DNA of 64,000 bases from JAGLON01 sp041394985 (GCA_041394985.1 JAWLBI010000001.1:124001-188000); one strand, 5' to 3'. Positions 1 through 9,202 are shown, counted from the first letter of the stretch. The notes: generated from the sequence alone by a model not told the origin. Made by a program: numbers and translations.

Positions 1-858
1 TACTTTCGTATTTTCCAGTCCCAGACCGGTAGAATTCGGCGTCCGCCCGACGGCCAGCAACACTCGGTCATACAGCTTGCCGGCGTTCTTGGCATGCTTC
101 CCTTCGAACTCGACCTTGACGCCATTCTTCTGCTCTTTGATATCTGATACTTTCGTTTCCAACAGAACGGCCTCGAAGAGATTCTCGACTCGCTTCGACA
201 GCACCTTCACCAGATCGCGATCGGCTCCGGGCAGGAGGCCATCGGTCATTTCGACGACCGTCACCTTCGAACCGAGGCTCGCATATATCGTTCCCATCTC
301 CAGCCCGATATACCCGCCGCCGATAACCAGCAGTTTATTCGGGATATCCTTGAGGGCCAGCGAGCGAGTAGAATCCATGATACGCGATGTAAACTTTTGG
401 GCGATCGGAATTGTCGCCGGACGCGAACCTGTCGCGAGGATGATATTGTCGAATTGATGATTGGTTTTCTTGCCCCCGGATGTGATTTCCAGCGTCGTGT
501 TATCGACAAATGTCGCCGTGCCTTTGATGTAGGTCAGCTTGCGTTGCTTACTCAACTGCCCAAGACCTCCGGTGAGCTTTAACACGACATCGTTTTTCCA
601 CGAGCGGAGTTTATCGAGGTTCACTTTCGGTTTAGTGAATGTCACGCCCCAGTTTTTCGCCTCGGCGCTCTCGTTTATTAAACCCGCCACATGCAGCAGC
701 GCCTTGGAAGGGATGCATCCATAATATAAACACACACCACCCGGATTGACCTCGGGATCGATCAACGTGACACTCATTCCCAGATCGGCCGCCATGAATG
801 CGGCGGCATATCCGCCCGGTCCTGCGCCGATGACGGCGACTTTTTTTGTATCCGACAT
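1..858 (-). CDS. lpd: Dihydrolipoamide dehydrogenase (E3), partial
   Basis: This is the FAD flavoprotein that re-oxidises the dihydrolipoyl groups of the pyruvate dehydrogenase complex and passes electrons to NAD+. The first 286 residues lie in the window and the C-terminus is beyond the left edge. Visible features are an N-terminal FAD-binding GAGPGG at residues 11-16, the redox-active disulfide CLYYGC at Cys43 and Cys48 followed by IPSK, and a second dinucleotide-binding motif VIGGGYIGLE for NAD. The ATG at 856-858 lies 21 bases downstream of the aceF stop, so it is the third gene of an aceE-aceF-lpd operon. Only the visible part can be judged; it shows no lesion. A stand-alone flavoprotein disulfide reductase is possible, but the operon makes E3 by far the likeliest. 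Confidence 0.95.
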   Translation of the reverse strand, partial: MSDTKKVAVIGAGPGGYAAAFMAADLGMSVTLIDPEVNPGGVCLYYGCIPSKALLHVAGLINESAEAKNWGVTFTKPKVNLDKLRSWKNDVVLKLTGGLGQLSKQRKLTYIKGTATFVDNTTLEITSGGKKTNHQFDNIILATGSRPATIPIAQKFTSRIMDSTRSLALKDIPNKLLVIGGGYIGLEMGTIYASLGSKVTVVEMTDGLLPGADRDLVKVLSKRVENLFEAVLLETKVSDIKEQKNGVKVEFEGKHAKNAGKLYDRVLLAVGRTPNSTGLGLENTKV

Positions 859-879
859 ATCTATTTTACCTTCGCTTGT

Positions 880-2211
880 TTACTCATCCAATTGCATCAC
901 CAGTGGCGACTCCAGCGCCTCGGCCACCCAACGCAGGAACCGAGCCGCATCCGCGCCGTCGACGACGCGATGATCATACGACAGCGACAATGGCAAAAAC
1001 TGCCGCTTGACGATATCGCCGCCTTCATCGACAAGCCTGTCGGCTGTGCGGCTGACACCGAGAATCGCGACCTGCGGCCATAGGACGATCGGCGTGAAAT
1101 TCGTTCCGCCGATACCGCCTTGATTCGAAATCGTAAATGTTCCGCCGTCCAATTCATCCGGCTTGATTTTTCTCTCCCGCGTCCGGTCGGCGATATCTTT
1201 CAGGTCCATTGCCAACCGCACGATGCCCTTTTTATCCGCATCGCGGATGACCGGAACCAATAATCCCCGGTCGGTGTCGACCGCTATTCCTATGTGCACA
1301 TACTTTTTCAGAATCAATTCGCCGTTTTGCACATCAATACTGGAATTGAAATTCGGGAATTTTTTCAGAGCCGACGCCATTACTTTAAGCAGCACGGCAG
1401 TCACAGTCAGCTTGCCGCCCGCCTTGGCAACCGTGTTCTTGTGCTTCTCGATGAAGGCATTGACATGCGATATATCCGCTTCATCGAACTGAGTAACATG
1501 CGGAATCGTCGCCCAGGAATTGGCCGTGCTCTGCGAAATCAGTTTGCGCACCTGAGACAGTGGCACACGCTCGATGGCTCCCCACTGTCCGAAATCCGGC
1601 ATGTTGCTCGGAGTCATCGAAGCTTGCGGCACAACCGTCTCATCTTCGACGACATGATGCACGAAGTGCTTCACATCATCGGAAGTAATGCGCCCTCCCG
1701 GACCGCTGCCGGTAACTTTAGTGATATCGACACCCAACTCGCGAGCCAGATGTCGCACCGACGGCGATGCGGGAATATCGATCGGTTGCTTTGGCGGTGC
1801 GGAATCCTTCGGCGCCGGTTTCGGAATTGGAGCCGATTTCTGCACCGGTTGCTCCATGACCGGTTCGGGCTTTCGTGCTTCCTCTTTGACCGGAGGCGTT
1901 TCTACTCGTGGCGGCGGAATATCCTCGGTCTTTGGTTTTGCCTCTTCGGCTGGGGCCGCGGCCTGTTGTTTACCCTCGGTATCGATGCGCGCCACGACTT
2001 CACCGATTTTTACGACCTGACCTTCCTTGACCAGAATCTCGGTGATGACGCCGCTGTCCTCGGCCGGGATTTCAACGACGGCCTTATCCGTTTCCATTTC
2101 CAGAATCCCCTGGTCGAGCTGCACTGCATCGCCGACCTTAACGAGGATATCCACGACCTGCCCCGATTCGACTTTTTCTCCGATGTCCGGAATCTTGATA
2201 TCTTTGATCAT
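880..2211 (-). CDS. aceF: Pyruvate dehydrogenase E2, dihydrolipoamide acetyltransferase
   Basis: This is the core acyltransferase of pyruvate dehydrogenase, moving the acetyl group from E1 to CoA. It has 443 residues. There is a single lipoyl domain (residues 1-77, lipoyl-lysine K43 in ETDKAVVEIP), a long Ala/Pro/Lys/Glu linker (about 80-145), a peripheral-subunit-binding domain (about 150-185, VRHLARELGVD) and a catalytic domain (about 215-443). The active-site motif is HRVVDG with His414 and Asp418. Many enterobacterial E2 proteins carry three lipoyl domains, so one is the compact form. The ATG has a GAAGG ribosome-binding site, and the gene begins 17 bases after the aceE stop. Pairing with a homodimeric E1 argues for pyruvate rather than 2-oxoglutarate or branched-chain substrates. 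Confidence 0.95.
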   Translation of the reverse strand: MIKDIKIPDIGEKVESGQVVDILVKVGDAVQLDQGILEMETDKAVVEIPAEDSGVITEILVKEGQVVKIGEVVARIDTEGKQQAAAPAEEAKPKTEDIPPPRVETPPVKEEARKPEPVMEQPVQKSAPIPKPAPKDSAPPKQPIDIPASPSVRHLARELGVDITKVTGSGPGGRITSDDVKHFVHHVVEDETVVPQASMTPSNMPDFGQWGAIERVPLSQVRKLISQSTANSWATIPHVTQFDEADISHVNAFIEKHKNTVAKAGGKLTVTAVLLKVMASALKKFPNFNSSIDVQNGELILKKYVHIGIAVDTDRGLLVPVIRDADKKGIVRLAMDLKDIADRTRERKIKPDELDGGTFTISNQGGIGGTNFTPIVLWPQVAILGVSRTADRLVDEGGDIVKRQFLPLSLSYDHRVVDGADAARFLRWVAEALESPLVMQLDE

Positions 2212-2228
2212 TCGGTAACCTTCTTTAT

Positions 2229-4907
2229 TTATTCAAACAGCGGATTGGCTTTGTCCGCGACGATTCCCAGTTTACGGGCCGCCTTTTTAACAACATCTTC
2301 TTTAACTTTACCTTCGCGCACCAGTGACACGATAGCCGTGAAGGCGATATGCCGCGCATCGACTTCGAAAAAGTCGCGCAGGTCGGCACGCGTTTCACTG
2401 CGGCCAAAACCGTCGGTACCCAGTGCGACCATTGGTCCGGGCACCCATTTGGCAATCGATAACGGCAGCGCCTTGACATAATCCGACGCCGCGATAAATA
2501 CACCGCTTTCCTTTTCCAACAATTCTGTAATGTATGGCGTCTTTGCCTTCTCCTGCCAGTTCAGCAGGTTGTGCCGCTCGCAATCGACGGCATCATAGTA
2601 CAATTGTTTGTAACTGGTGACACTCCACACGTCGGCCGCGATATCGAAATCAGTCTCCAGAATCTCCTGCGCCTTGAGCGCCTCGGTCAGAATCGAACCG
2701 CTGCCGAACAGATGCGCCTTGACTTTCACCCGTTTTTTTGATGACTCTTTAAATTTATACATGCCACGCAGGATGCCTTCTTCGCAACCGTCCGGCATGG
2801 GCGGCATCGTGTAGAATTCATTCATCACGGTGATGTAGTAGAGGATATCCTCATTCTTGACGAACATACGCTCGATGCCATCCTTGACGATGATAGCCAG
2901 TTCATATGAGAACGCCGGATCGTACGCGCGGACATTCGGTACGGTTAGCGCAATGAGATGGCTGTTACCGTCCTGATGCTGAAGTCCTTCGCCGGCAAGA
3001 GTCGTTCTGCCGGATGTTCCGCCGACTAAAAATCCTTTCGTGCGGCAATCGGCCGCAGCCCAGATAAAATCGCCGATGCGCTGGAAGCCGAACATCGAAT
3101 AGAAAATGAAGAACGGAATCATATTGATGCCGTGCGTCGAGTATGCCGTACCGGCCGCGATAAACGATGACATCGACCCGGCCTCGGTGATGCCTTCTTC
3201 AAGAATCTGCCCGTTGACCGCCTCACGGTAGTACAGCAGACTTTCCTTGTCGACCGGCTCATACAACTGTCCCAGTCGCGAATAGATACCGACCTTGCGG
3301 AACAGCGCCTCCATGCCGAAGGTGCGCGCCTCGTCGGGCACAATCGGCACGATTTGCTTTCCGATATTTTTATCGGCGAGCAGCTTGCCGAGCAGGTGCA
3401 CCATCGCCATGGTCGTCGCAACCGGCCGGTCGCCACTCCCCTCGTGGAATTCCGTAAAGATGCTCTCATCCGGCAAATCGATTCCCGGCGCGGTGACGGT
3501 ACGCTGCGGCACATAGCCGCCAAGGATTCTCCGGCGCTCTTTCAGGTATTTCATCTCCTCGCTGTCGTCGGCCGGACGATAGAACGGCATCTTGACGACC
3601 TCAGAATCCGATAGCGGGATACCGAAGCGGCTGCGGAATTCGCGCAGTTCCGCCTCGTTGAGCTTTTTCTGCTGATGCGTTACATTGCGCCCCTCGCCTG
3701 CCTCTCCGAGACCATACCCCTTGATGGTTTTAGCGAGAATCACGGTCGGTGCGCCTTCATGATCAACCGCCGCACGATACGCCGCATACACTTTGGCCGG
3801 ATCATGGCCGCCGCGGCGGAGTTTCTGCAACTGCTCATCGGTGTATGTTTTCACTAATTCGAGAAGCCTTGGATGCTTGCCGAAGAAATCCTTGCGAATA
3901 AGATCACCATCAGACACGGTGTACAACTGATATTGCCCATCGGGGACTTCCCCCATGCGGTCGACTAATAAGCCATCGGTATCGGCGGCCAATAACGGAT
4001 CCCAGTCGGCGCCCCAGATGACTTTTATCACATTCCAGCCTGCCCCACGGAATGCCGCTTCCAGCTCCTGAATAATTTTTCCATTGCCGCGCACCGGACC
4101 ATCGAGGCGCTGGAGATTACAGTTGACGACAAAGATCAGGTTATCGAGCTGCTCGCGAGCCGCCAATGTTATCGCGCCGAGGGATTCCGGTTCATCCAGT
4201 TCGCCGTCGCCGAGGAATGCCCAGACCTTGGAATCCGATTTTGGTTTGAGACCGCGGTCTTCCAAATAGCGCATGAAGCGCGCGCGATAAATCGCCATGA
4301 TGGATGACAGCCCCATCGACACGGTCGGAAATTGCCAGAAGTCCGGCATCAACCAGGGATGCGGATAGGATGACAGTCCGCCGCCTTCTTGCAGTTCGCG
4401 CCGAAAATTCACAAGTTGATGTTGGGACAGGCGGCCTTCGACAAAAGCTCGTGCATAGATCCCCGGCGCGGCATGCCCCTGAAAATAGATGACATCGCCG
4501 TCCTGCTTGTCGTTTTTGGCTCGGAAGAAATGATTGAATCCGATTTCATACAGCGTCGCCGACGAGGCGAATGTCGAGATATGCCCGCCGATACCGCTGG
4601 TAGCGCGATTGGCTCGGACGACCATCGCCATGGCGTTCCAGCGGACGATACTCTTGATCCGCCGCTCAATTTCCCGGCTGCCCGGAAAGACGGCCTGTTT
4701 CTCAAGCGGAATCGTGTTGATGTAGGGGGTCGTCAGCGGCTGTTCCAGACTCACGCCGTGGACGCGAGCACGGTTGTGGAGTCGCCCGATAATTTCGCGA
4801 ACCCGGTCAGGGCCTTGATTGCGGAAGACATAATCGAGAGATTCCAGCCATTCCTTGTTTTCGAACTCTATTTCACTCAAATCCTTCGTGGATCTATAAT
4901 CGGTCAT
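2229..4907 (-). CDS. aceE: Pyruvate dehydrogenase E1, homodimeric type
   Basis: This thiamine-diphosphate enzyme decarboxylates pyruvate and acetylates the E2 lipoyl group. From the chosen ATG it is 892 residues, the usual length of the single-chain E1. The thiamine-diphosphate motif begins GDGELDEPES at residue 233 and ends about 30 residues on in NCNLQRLDG. I chose the ATG at 4905-4907 because GGGAG lies just before it; an in-frame upstream start at 4955 has no good site and adds 16 unlikely residues. It is the first gene of aceE-aceF-lpd. No dedicated regulator such as PdhR is adjacent; the upstream neighbour is an insertion sequence. The single-chain form is best known in Proteobacteria, so its presence here may interest a phylogenist. 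Confidence 0.95.
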   Translation of the reverse strand: MTDYRSTKDLSEIEFENKEWLESLDYVFRNQGPDRVREIIGRLHNRARVHGVSLEQPLTTPYINTIPLEKQAVFPGSREIERRIKSIVRWNAMAMVVRANRATSGIGGHISTFASSATLYEIGFNHFFRAKNDKQDGDVIYFQGHAAPGIYARAFVEGRLSQHQLVNFRRELQEGGGLSSYPHPWLMPDFWQFPTVSMGLSSIMAIYRARFMRYLEDRGLKPKSDSKVWAFLGDGELDEPESLGAITLAAREQLDNLIFVVNCNLQRLDGPVRGNGKIIQELEAAFRGAGWNVIKVIWGADWDPLLAADTDGLLVDRMGEVPDGQYQLYTVSDGDLIRKDFFGKHPRLLELVKTYTDEQLQKLRRGGHDPAKVYAAYRAAVDHEGAPTVILAKTIKGYGLGEAGEGRNVTHQQKKLNEAELREFRSRFGIPLSDSEVVKMPFYRPADDSEEMKYLKERRRILGGYVPQRTVTAPGIDLPDESIFTEFHEGSGDRPVATTMAMVHLLGKLLADKNIGKQIVPIVPDEARTFGMEALFRKVGIYSRLGQLYEPVDKESLLYYREAVNGQILEEGITEAGSMSSFIAAGTAYSTHGINMIPFFIFYSMFGFQRIGDFIWAAADCRTKGFLVGGTSGRTTLAGEGLQHQDGNSHLIALTVPNVRAYDPAFSYELAIIVKDGIERMFVKNEDILYYITVMNEFYTMPPMPDGCEEGILRGMYKFKESSKKRVKVKAHLFGSGSILTEALKAQEILETDFDIAADVWSVTSYKQLYYDAVDCERHNLLNWQEKAKTPYITELLEKESGVFIAASDYVKALPLSIAKWVPGPMVALGTDGFGRSETRADLRDFFEVDARHIAFTAIVSLVREGKVKEDVVKKAARKLGIVADKANPLFE

Positions 4908-5178
4908 TATAACTCCCTGGGGGACGGGTCCCGCCGAATAATCATACCTGTACATTTATAAGTGCATTTGGCCGCAAATTGTTTCCTAAAAATATGTTAG
5001 AAGAATTCTCGCTTATCTCATTGGCGACCAACATACTTTAAATACGAATGCTTTTGCGATTTAAATATGATTTTTCTGTAAGGGATACAAATGGCCAAAA
5101 ATCCAGCCATTGAGGATATTGATAGCGCTAATAACTTATCTCATCCCACTCACAGAAGAGCGCGCTGAAAAAGCCAGT

Positions 5179-5185
5179 CATTGCG
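5179..5185. repeat. Left target-site duplication of IS256-like element
   Basis: The 7 bases CATTGCG directly abut the left inverted repeat and occur again immediately after the right inverted repeat. They belong to a dispersed palindromic repeat that the element interrupted. Confidence 0.75.
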
Positions 5186-6252
5186 GGCATAATGTTCTTT
5201 TTTGTTGGTAAGAATCATGTTTTACACAGATGAAAGTACCAGGCGAAGTAGTTGGCTCGATGTTTTTGGATAATCCACGGTGTTGTCTATATCGAGCCTT
5301 GAGCCTGCTGAAGTATCCCTCGATCCAGTTAGTAGAATTTGGAATCAAGGGATCGTTGAGATAGTGAAACATGTGTGGCAGTGCGTAGAGAAGTAAGGAA
5401 CGTGCTCGTTTGACATCGGAGAAGACCTTTCCTCGGCTTGGACGGCTGGCGATGGGGTATCCATATTGCTCCTCCCATGCTTGCCAAGCGGCAAGAAATT
5501 CATCTCGTTGATGTACGGTTGAGATATCCATGACACGACAGAATAAACGACGGAGATGTTTGACGGCTGCTGTTTTGGGATCACGTCGGCACCAGGAAAG
5601 CCCTTGCCGCTGAATATGCACCAGACAACGTTGAATGCATGCCTCCGGCCACACATCCTCCAGCATCGTATGCACCTGCCGAAGCCCGTCAATCGTGATG
5701 CTGACAGGCATGAGCCCTTCATGCCGCAATCTCAAACAGTAGTCTCGCATGCGCGCTTCACCTTCCTTGAGACCATAGCTGCCGGCGACAAGGCTCTTGG
5801 CAACTGGGTCAGCCAAACCAACGACGACGACACGCCGTTTTATCAGGTAGGTGCCATCAAGAACCAAGTACTTGAAGCGGGTGAGGTCAACCGAAGTCTT
5901 CGGTGGTCTATCAAGCCAATAGGTGATAATGCGTCTAACTGTACTTTGACTATAACCGCTGTGAGCCATCAATTGTCGAATGGTATAACCTTCAGTTATC
6001 CAGCGTTCGAACCAAACCCTTTGCTGTTCACGACGCTTTCCGATACCTCTGAGAACAAACGTGCGATGACATGACGGGCACCACCACCGCTGTTTCTCTT
6101 GACTATATCCATACCGTATGGCACCGTATGTTCCACAATGCAGACAGAACCTTTTTTAGCCATTTTCCTAGACCTCTCAGATATATCCCGTAAAACCCTA
6201 ATTGTAATATATAGTTACAAAGAATTTACCAACATTTTTTGAACATTATGCC
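5186..6252 (-). mobile_element. IS256-like insertion sequence with zinc-ribbon transposase
   Basis: A complete element of 1067 bp. The left end (5186-5211) and the reverse complement of the right end (6226-6252) share GGCATAATGTTC, then a homopolymer run (T on the left, A on the right), then TGTTGGTAA. It is flanked by a 7-base direct repeat, CATTGCG. It carries one transposase on the minus strand, which appears frameshifted twice. Joining the flanks rebuilds an uninterrupted copy of a dispersed palindromic repeat, so the boundaries are well supported. Family assignment (IS256-like, near IS1249) rests on the transposase pattern. Confidence 0.85.
5215..6163 (-). pseudogene. Zinc-ribbon IS256-like DDE transposase, two frameshifts
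   Basis: The intact central frame (5178-5972) holds the DDE-type core: LDGTYL and TIDGLRQ supply acidic residues and NWIEGYFSRLK the C-terminal Glu. Upstream, in a frame shifted by one base, lies a zinc ribbon with CLHC and CPSC followed by a helix-turn-helix region that runs straight into the core. It follows an ATG (6161-6163) reading MAKK and a run of six A. Near the C-terminus, after RGLSK, a shifted frame reads KHRANYFAWYF and ends with TGA at 5215-5217, which fits the family better than the unshifted tail. Adding one A to each A-run restores a continuous protein of 316 residues. Two real deletions or two homopolymer sequencing errors would both explain this. Confidence 0.75.
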
Positions 6253-6305
6253 CATTGCGAGGAGCGCGTCCGCCTAGGCGGACCAGCGACGTGGCAATCT
6301 CAGGA
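6253..6305. repeat. Palindromic repeat of the CATTGCGAG type, interrupted by the IS
   Basis: The segment begins CATTGCGAGGAGCGCG, has the self-complementary centre TCCGCCTAGGCGGA and ends GTGGCAATCTC. A near-identical unit stands at 9326-9379 and relatives at 9072-9108, 19103-19150 and 30134-30172. Its first bases are duplicated on the far side of the IS256-like element. Confidence 0.85.
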
Positions 6306-6408
6306 TTTATGCAACAAGCAATTGCGATAGATTGTATCTGCGTACCCCGCGACTTTATCTTGGGAAAATGAATATTTCAACACGCCACGAATGAGTGAGT
6401 GGCTATTT

Positions 6409-6440
6409 GCTCCCCCTCCTTCCCAAGGAGGGGGCCGGGG
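6409..6440. repeat. CCCCCTCC/GGAGGGGG palindromic repeat, interrupted by IS481-like element
   Basis: CTCCCCCTCC and GGAGGGGG form a hairpin around TTCCCAA, followed by CCGGGG. The same unit occurs intact at 9151-9183. The IS481-like element begins directly after it. Confidence 0.8.
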
Positions 6441-7781
6441 GGTACAAACCGGTCACATAGGTAACAGTTTGAACCGGAGACATAGGTAACAGTTTTAGAT
6501 GGCATAATCATGAGAGGAGAGATTATGCCGTGGATGGACTGTAGACCAATGGACGAACGGATTAAATTTATTGGCATGTATCTGGAAGAAGTGTATACAA
6601 TGACTACTCTTTGCCTGCATTTTGGCATCAGCCGCAAAACCGGATACAAATGGCTCAATCGCTACAGGAGCGAAGGAGCGGAAGGTCTCAATGAGCGTTC
6701 TCGGGCACCATATCATCAGGCACGTAAGACACCGCCGGAGATAGAGGCCGCAATTTTGGCAGCGGCTCGAAGCGGTTTGGTCAAGAAAGGACCGAAGAAA
6801 GTGCGCCGCATTTTGGAACTGACCGACCCGGCTATTGCCTGGCCGGCCGTCAGTACGATAGGCGCTATCTTAAAACGACATGGGCTGGTTGTTCCTCGGA
6901 AGCGGCGTCGGAAGAGCCCTCCATACGAATATCCGCTGGCCGGGTGTGATTATCCCAATGCCGTCTGGAGCGCCGATTTAAAGGGATGGTTTTTGACCCG
7001 GAACGGTGACCGCTGTGATCCCCTGACGATAACCGACAACTACAGCCGCTATATCCTGCGGTGCCAATTGGTTCGTCCGGCGACTCACCACTCCATGCAG
7101 CCCGTTTTTGAGCATGCCTTTCGTGAGTTTTGGGTGCCGGTAGCAATTCGGACCGACAATGGAGCACCGTTCGCGACGACAGCCGTTGGCGGATTGTCTC
7201 GGTTATCGGTATGGTGGATTCGCTTAGGCATTATTCCGGAACGGATTATGCCGGGGAAACCGCAGCAGAACCCGCGACATGAGCGTATGCATCGGACATT
7301 GAAACACGACACGTGTAAACCGCCGCAATCAACGTGGGAGCGTCAACAGGCAGTCTTCGATCAATTCTGTTATGAGTTTAATCACGAACGGCCACATGAA
7401 TCCATCGACCAGCGGTTCCCGGCTGAATTGTATCAAAGCTCACCGCGACCCTATCCCGAGATTCTGCCGGAGATGGGCTACCCCGATGATATGGTGACTC
7501 GAAAGGTACATCATCAGGGAGATATCAAATGGAAGGGAAAACATCTTTACCTGACTGAAATTCTGGCCGGACAGACAATCGGACTGCGGCAGGTGACGGA
7601 ACAACGCCTGGATATTTACTTCGGGCCTATCCGCCTGGCACAGCTTGATGTTGCCGAATGTAAAATCATTCATCTTAGGAAAACAAAGAAGCGATATGAA
7701 CGTAACAAATAACAAAATAACTACCAAGATACTGTTACCCATGTGACCGGTTTAATCTGTTACCCATGTCTGGTTTGAACA
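6441..7781 (+). mobile_element. IS481-like insertion sequence
   Basis: The right end read inwards is TGTTCAAACCAGACATGGG then TAACA, a typical IS481-family terminus. The left end is GGTACAAACC followed by GGTCACATAGGTAACAG. Each end carries two tandem copies of an ACATRGGTAACAG block, about 24-27 bp apart. One transposase gene fills the element. The flanks are G-rich on both sides (GGGG), so a target duplication is plausible but its exact length cannot be fixed. The left boundary is good to within a few bases. Confidence 0.85.
6525..7712 (+). CDS. IS481 family transposase
   Basis: This transposase should catalyse cut-and-paste or copy-paste movement of the surrounding element. It has about 395 residues. 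An N-terminal helix-turn-helix (CLHFGISRKTGYKWLNRYR) precedes an integrase-core fold with the DDE residues in WSADLKGWF, RTDNGAPF and HERMHRTLK, then a C-terminal DNA-binding part. The start at MPWM is chosen because AGGAGAG sits just upstream and MPWM openings are common in the family; a start 15 bases earlier is less likely. The frame is open throughout, so the element may be active. The residues before the catalytic Glu read QQNPRHE, where Gly is usual in place of Pro. Confidence 0.93.
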   Translation: MPWMDCRPMDERIKFIGMYLEEVYTMTTLCLHFGISRKTGYKWLNRYRSEGAEGLNERSRAPYHQARKTPPEIEAAILAAARSGLVKKGPKKVRRILELTDPAIAWPAVSTIGAILKRHGLVVPRKRRRKSPPYEYPLAGCDYPNAVWSADLKGWFLTRNGDRCDPLTITDNYSRYILRCQLVRPATHHSMQPVFEHAFREFWVPVAIRTDNGAPFATTAVGGLSRLSVWWIRLGIIPERIMPGKPQQNPRHERMHRTLKHDTCKPPQSTWERQQAVFDQFCYEFNHERPHESIDQRFPAELYQSSPRPYPEILPEMGYPDDMVTRKVHHQGDIKWKGKHLYLTEILAGQTIGLRQVTEQRLDIYFGPIRLAQLDVAECKIIHLRKTKKRYERNK

Positions 7782-7828
7782 GGGGGGTGGTTGATTGACG
7801 GCAGAGGTACGAATACAGGTCCCGTTCC

Positions 7829-8347
7829 CTACTGTGCTCCTTTCAACCTCCGGTCGGAGAATTTCTTAGCCAGCTGTTTCGAATGATCCCGCCGCTCCAT
7901 CCGCCGCTCATATCGAGCCGGGGCCGTCGCATATAACTCTTTCTCGAACTCGGATTCCGGCACAATCGGCTCGACCGGTTGCGTCTTACCGTGCTCATCG
8001 ATGGCGACAAAGGTCAGAAATGAGGTCGCGCAGATTTTCCTCGCCCCGGTCTTCAAATCCTCGCTGATGATATTGACGAAAATTTCCATCGACGTATTAT
8101 GCGTCCAGGATACGAAGGCCTCCATGCAGACCATTTCGCCGACCAGAATCGGGCGCAGGAAATCGACCGAGTCGGTCGAGGCGGTGACGACCTGCTGGCG
8201 GGCATGGCGATAGGCGGCGATCGAGGCGATATCGTCAATATAATTCATGACCTTGCCGCCAAACATCGTTCCCAGCACATTGGAATCCGGCGGCAACACC
8301 AGCATCGCCTTGACCGTTCGAGATTGAGCTACGGTTTTCGCTTCCAC
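7829..8347 (-). CDS. Acyl-CoA thioesterase, hotdog fold
   Basis: This probably hydrolyses fatty acyl-CoA to free acid and CoA in the cytoplasm. From the GTG start the protein is 172 residues. The hotdog signature NVLGTMFGGKVMNYIDD near the N-terminus and the later TASTDSVDFLRPI match the YciA/BACH type. The C-terminus is Arg/Lys-rich (ERRMERRDHSKQLAKK). I chose the GTG at 8345-8347 because GGGGAGG precedes it at correct spacing, whereas the longer reading begins at a weak upstream ATG. It is divergent from the DinB gene that follows. Substrate chain length cannot be read from the sequence. Confidence 0.85.
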   Translation of the reverse strand: MEAKTVAQSRTVKAMLVLPPDSNVLGTMFGGKVMNYIDDIASIAAYRHARQQVVTASTDSVDFLRPILVGEMVCMEAFVSWTHNTSMEIFVNIISEDLKTGARKICATSFLTFVAIDEHGKTQPVEPIVPESEFEKELYATAPARYERRMERRDHSKQLAKKFSDRRLKGAQ

Positions 8348-8494
8348 GAATCCTCCCCTTGGGATGAATGAGATACTGTTATAATAAACGAGGCGGCGCA
8401 TCGGAGTGCAATGTCAATTTGTGATAGTGAGACTGCTCGATTATTCGTACCATATGCCTCTGACAAGAGTACATACGCAGAAAGGATCGACCGC

Positions 8495-8989
8495 ATGGAC
8501 CAATTTTCAAAAGATATCATTCGCCGCCAGTTCGGAGCCGCCATCACGACGATGGAAAACGCCATCAAGGCCTGTCCCGATGACCTGTGGGGCAAGGAAT
8601 CCGACTGGTTTGCATTCTGGTACTCGGCCTCGCATTGCCTGTTCTGGCTGGATTACTATCTCACCCCGGATCGTAAGGACTATATCCCTCCGGCGCCGTT
8701 CGGACTTGAGGAACTGGACCCGGCCGGCGTCCTGCCGCCTCGCGTCTATACCAAGGATGAGTTATTAACCTATCTGAATCACGGTCGAAAAAAATGCAAT
8801 GAAACGATCAGGAACATGTCCGATGAGCTGGCGGCCAAACAATATAAATTCGGACAATTCGACATCAGTTTCGCCGAATTGTTATTGTACAATCTCCGCC
8901 ATGTCCAGCACCATGCGGCTCAGTTGAATTTGTTGCTGCGGCAACAGTGCGATATCGGATCGAAATGGGTGATTTCCACCGCGGATTAA
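8495..8989 (+). CDS. DinB family protein
   Basis: A four-helix-bundle protein of about 164 residues of the DinB/YfiT superfamily, many of which bind a metal ion through three histidines. The spaced His residues here are in SASHCLFW and RHVQHHAAQLN, consistent with that site. The ATG reading MDQFSKD follows AAAGGA; a longer reading from 8411 adds 28 residues that do not look like family sequence. It is alone and monocistronic by position. The superfamily includes thiol S-transferases and DNA-damage-induced proteins, so the reaction is unknown. Confidence 0.75.
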   Translation: MDQFSKDIIRRQFGAAITTMENAIKACPDDLWGKESDWFAFWYSASHCLFWLDYYLTPDRKDYIPPAPFGLEELDPAGVLPPRVYTKDELLTYLNHGRKKCNETIRNMSDELAAKQYKFGQFDISFAELLLYNLRHVQHHAAQLNLLLRQQCDIGSKWVISTAD

Positions 8990-9071
8990 GCACGATGAAT
9001 TGCCTTGACAGGATCGCAATATTCCTGCCCAATGGCTTTAGGGCCTTTTGAAAAACTTATTACAAGCAGGC

Positions 9072-9108
9072 GTCATTGCGAGCCCTTCTTAGGGCGTCGC
9101 AATCTCAA
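9072..9108. repeat. Short CATTGCGAG palindromic repeat
   Basis: GTCATTGCGAGCCCTTCTT then AGGGCGTCGCAATCTC; the outer arms ATTGCGA and TCGCAAT pair, as do CCCT and AGGG. A short relative of the units at 6253 and 9326. Confidence 0.8.
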
Positions 9109-9150
9109 GATATCTGCTTTAAGCACTGAATATTAAATCAGCACAACCTA

Positions 9151-9183
9151 CTCCCCCTCCTTTCCAAGGAGGGGGCTGGGGAG
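9151..9183. repeat. CCCCCTCC/GGAGGGGG palindromic repeat, intact copy
   Basis: CTCCCCCTCC, spacer TTTCCAA, GGAGGGGG, then CTGGGGAG. The same unit at 6409 is interrupted by the IS481-like element. Confidence 0.85.
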
Positions 9184-9202
9184 TGTTTGAAATCCAGCCT
9201 AC

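Noticed and set aside
1294..2481. A 395-residue open frame on the plus strand over aceF
   Set aside because: It lies antisense to a clear E2 gene, has no family-like sequence and follows from the codon bias of the real strand.
5178..6163. Programmed ribosomal frameshifting in the IS256-like transposase
   Set aside because: Two shifts would be needed, the second near the C-terminus where it serves no plausible regulatory end; homopolymer indels are simpler.
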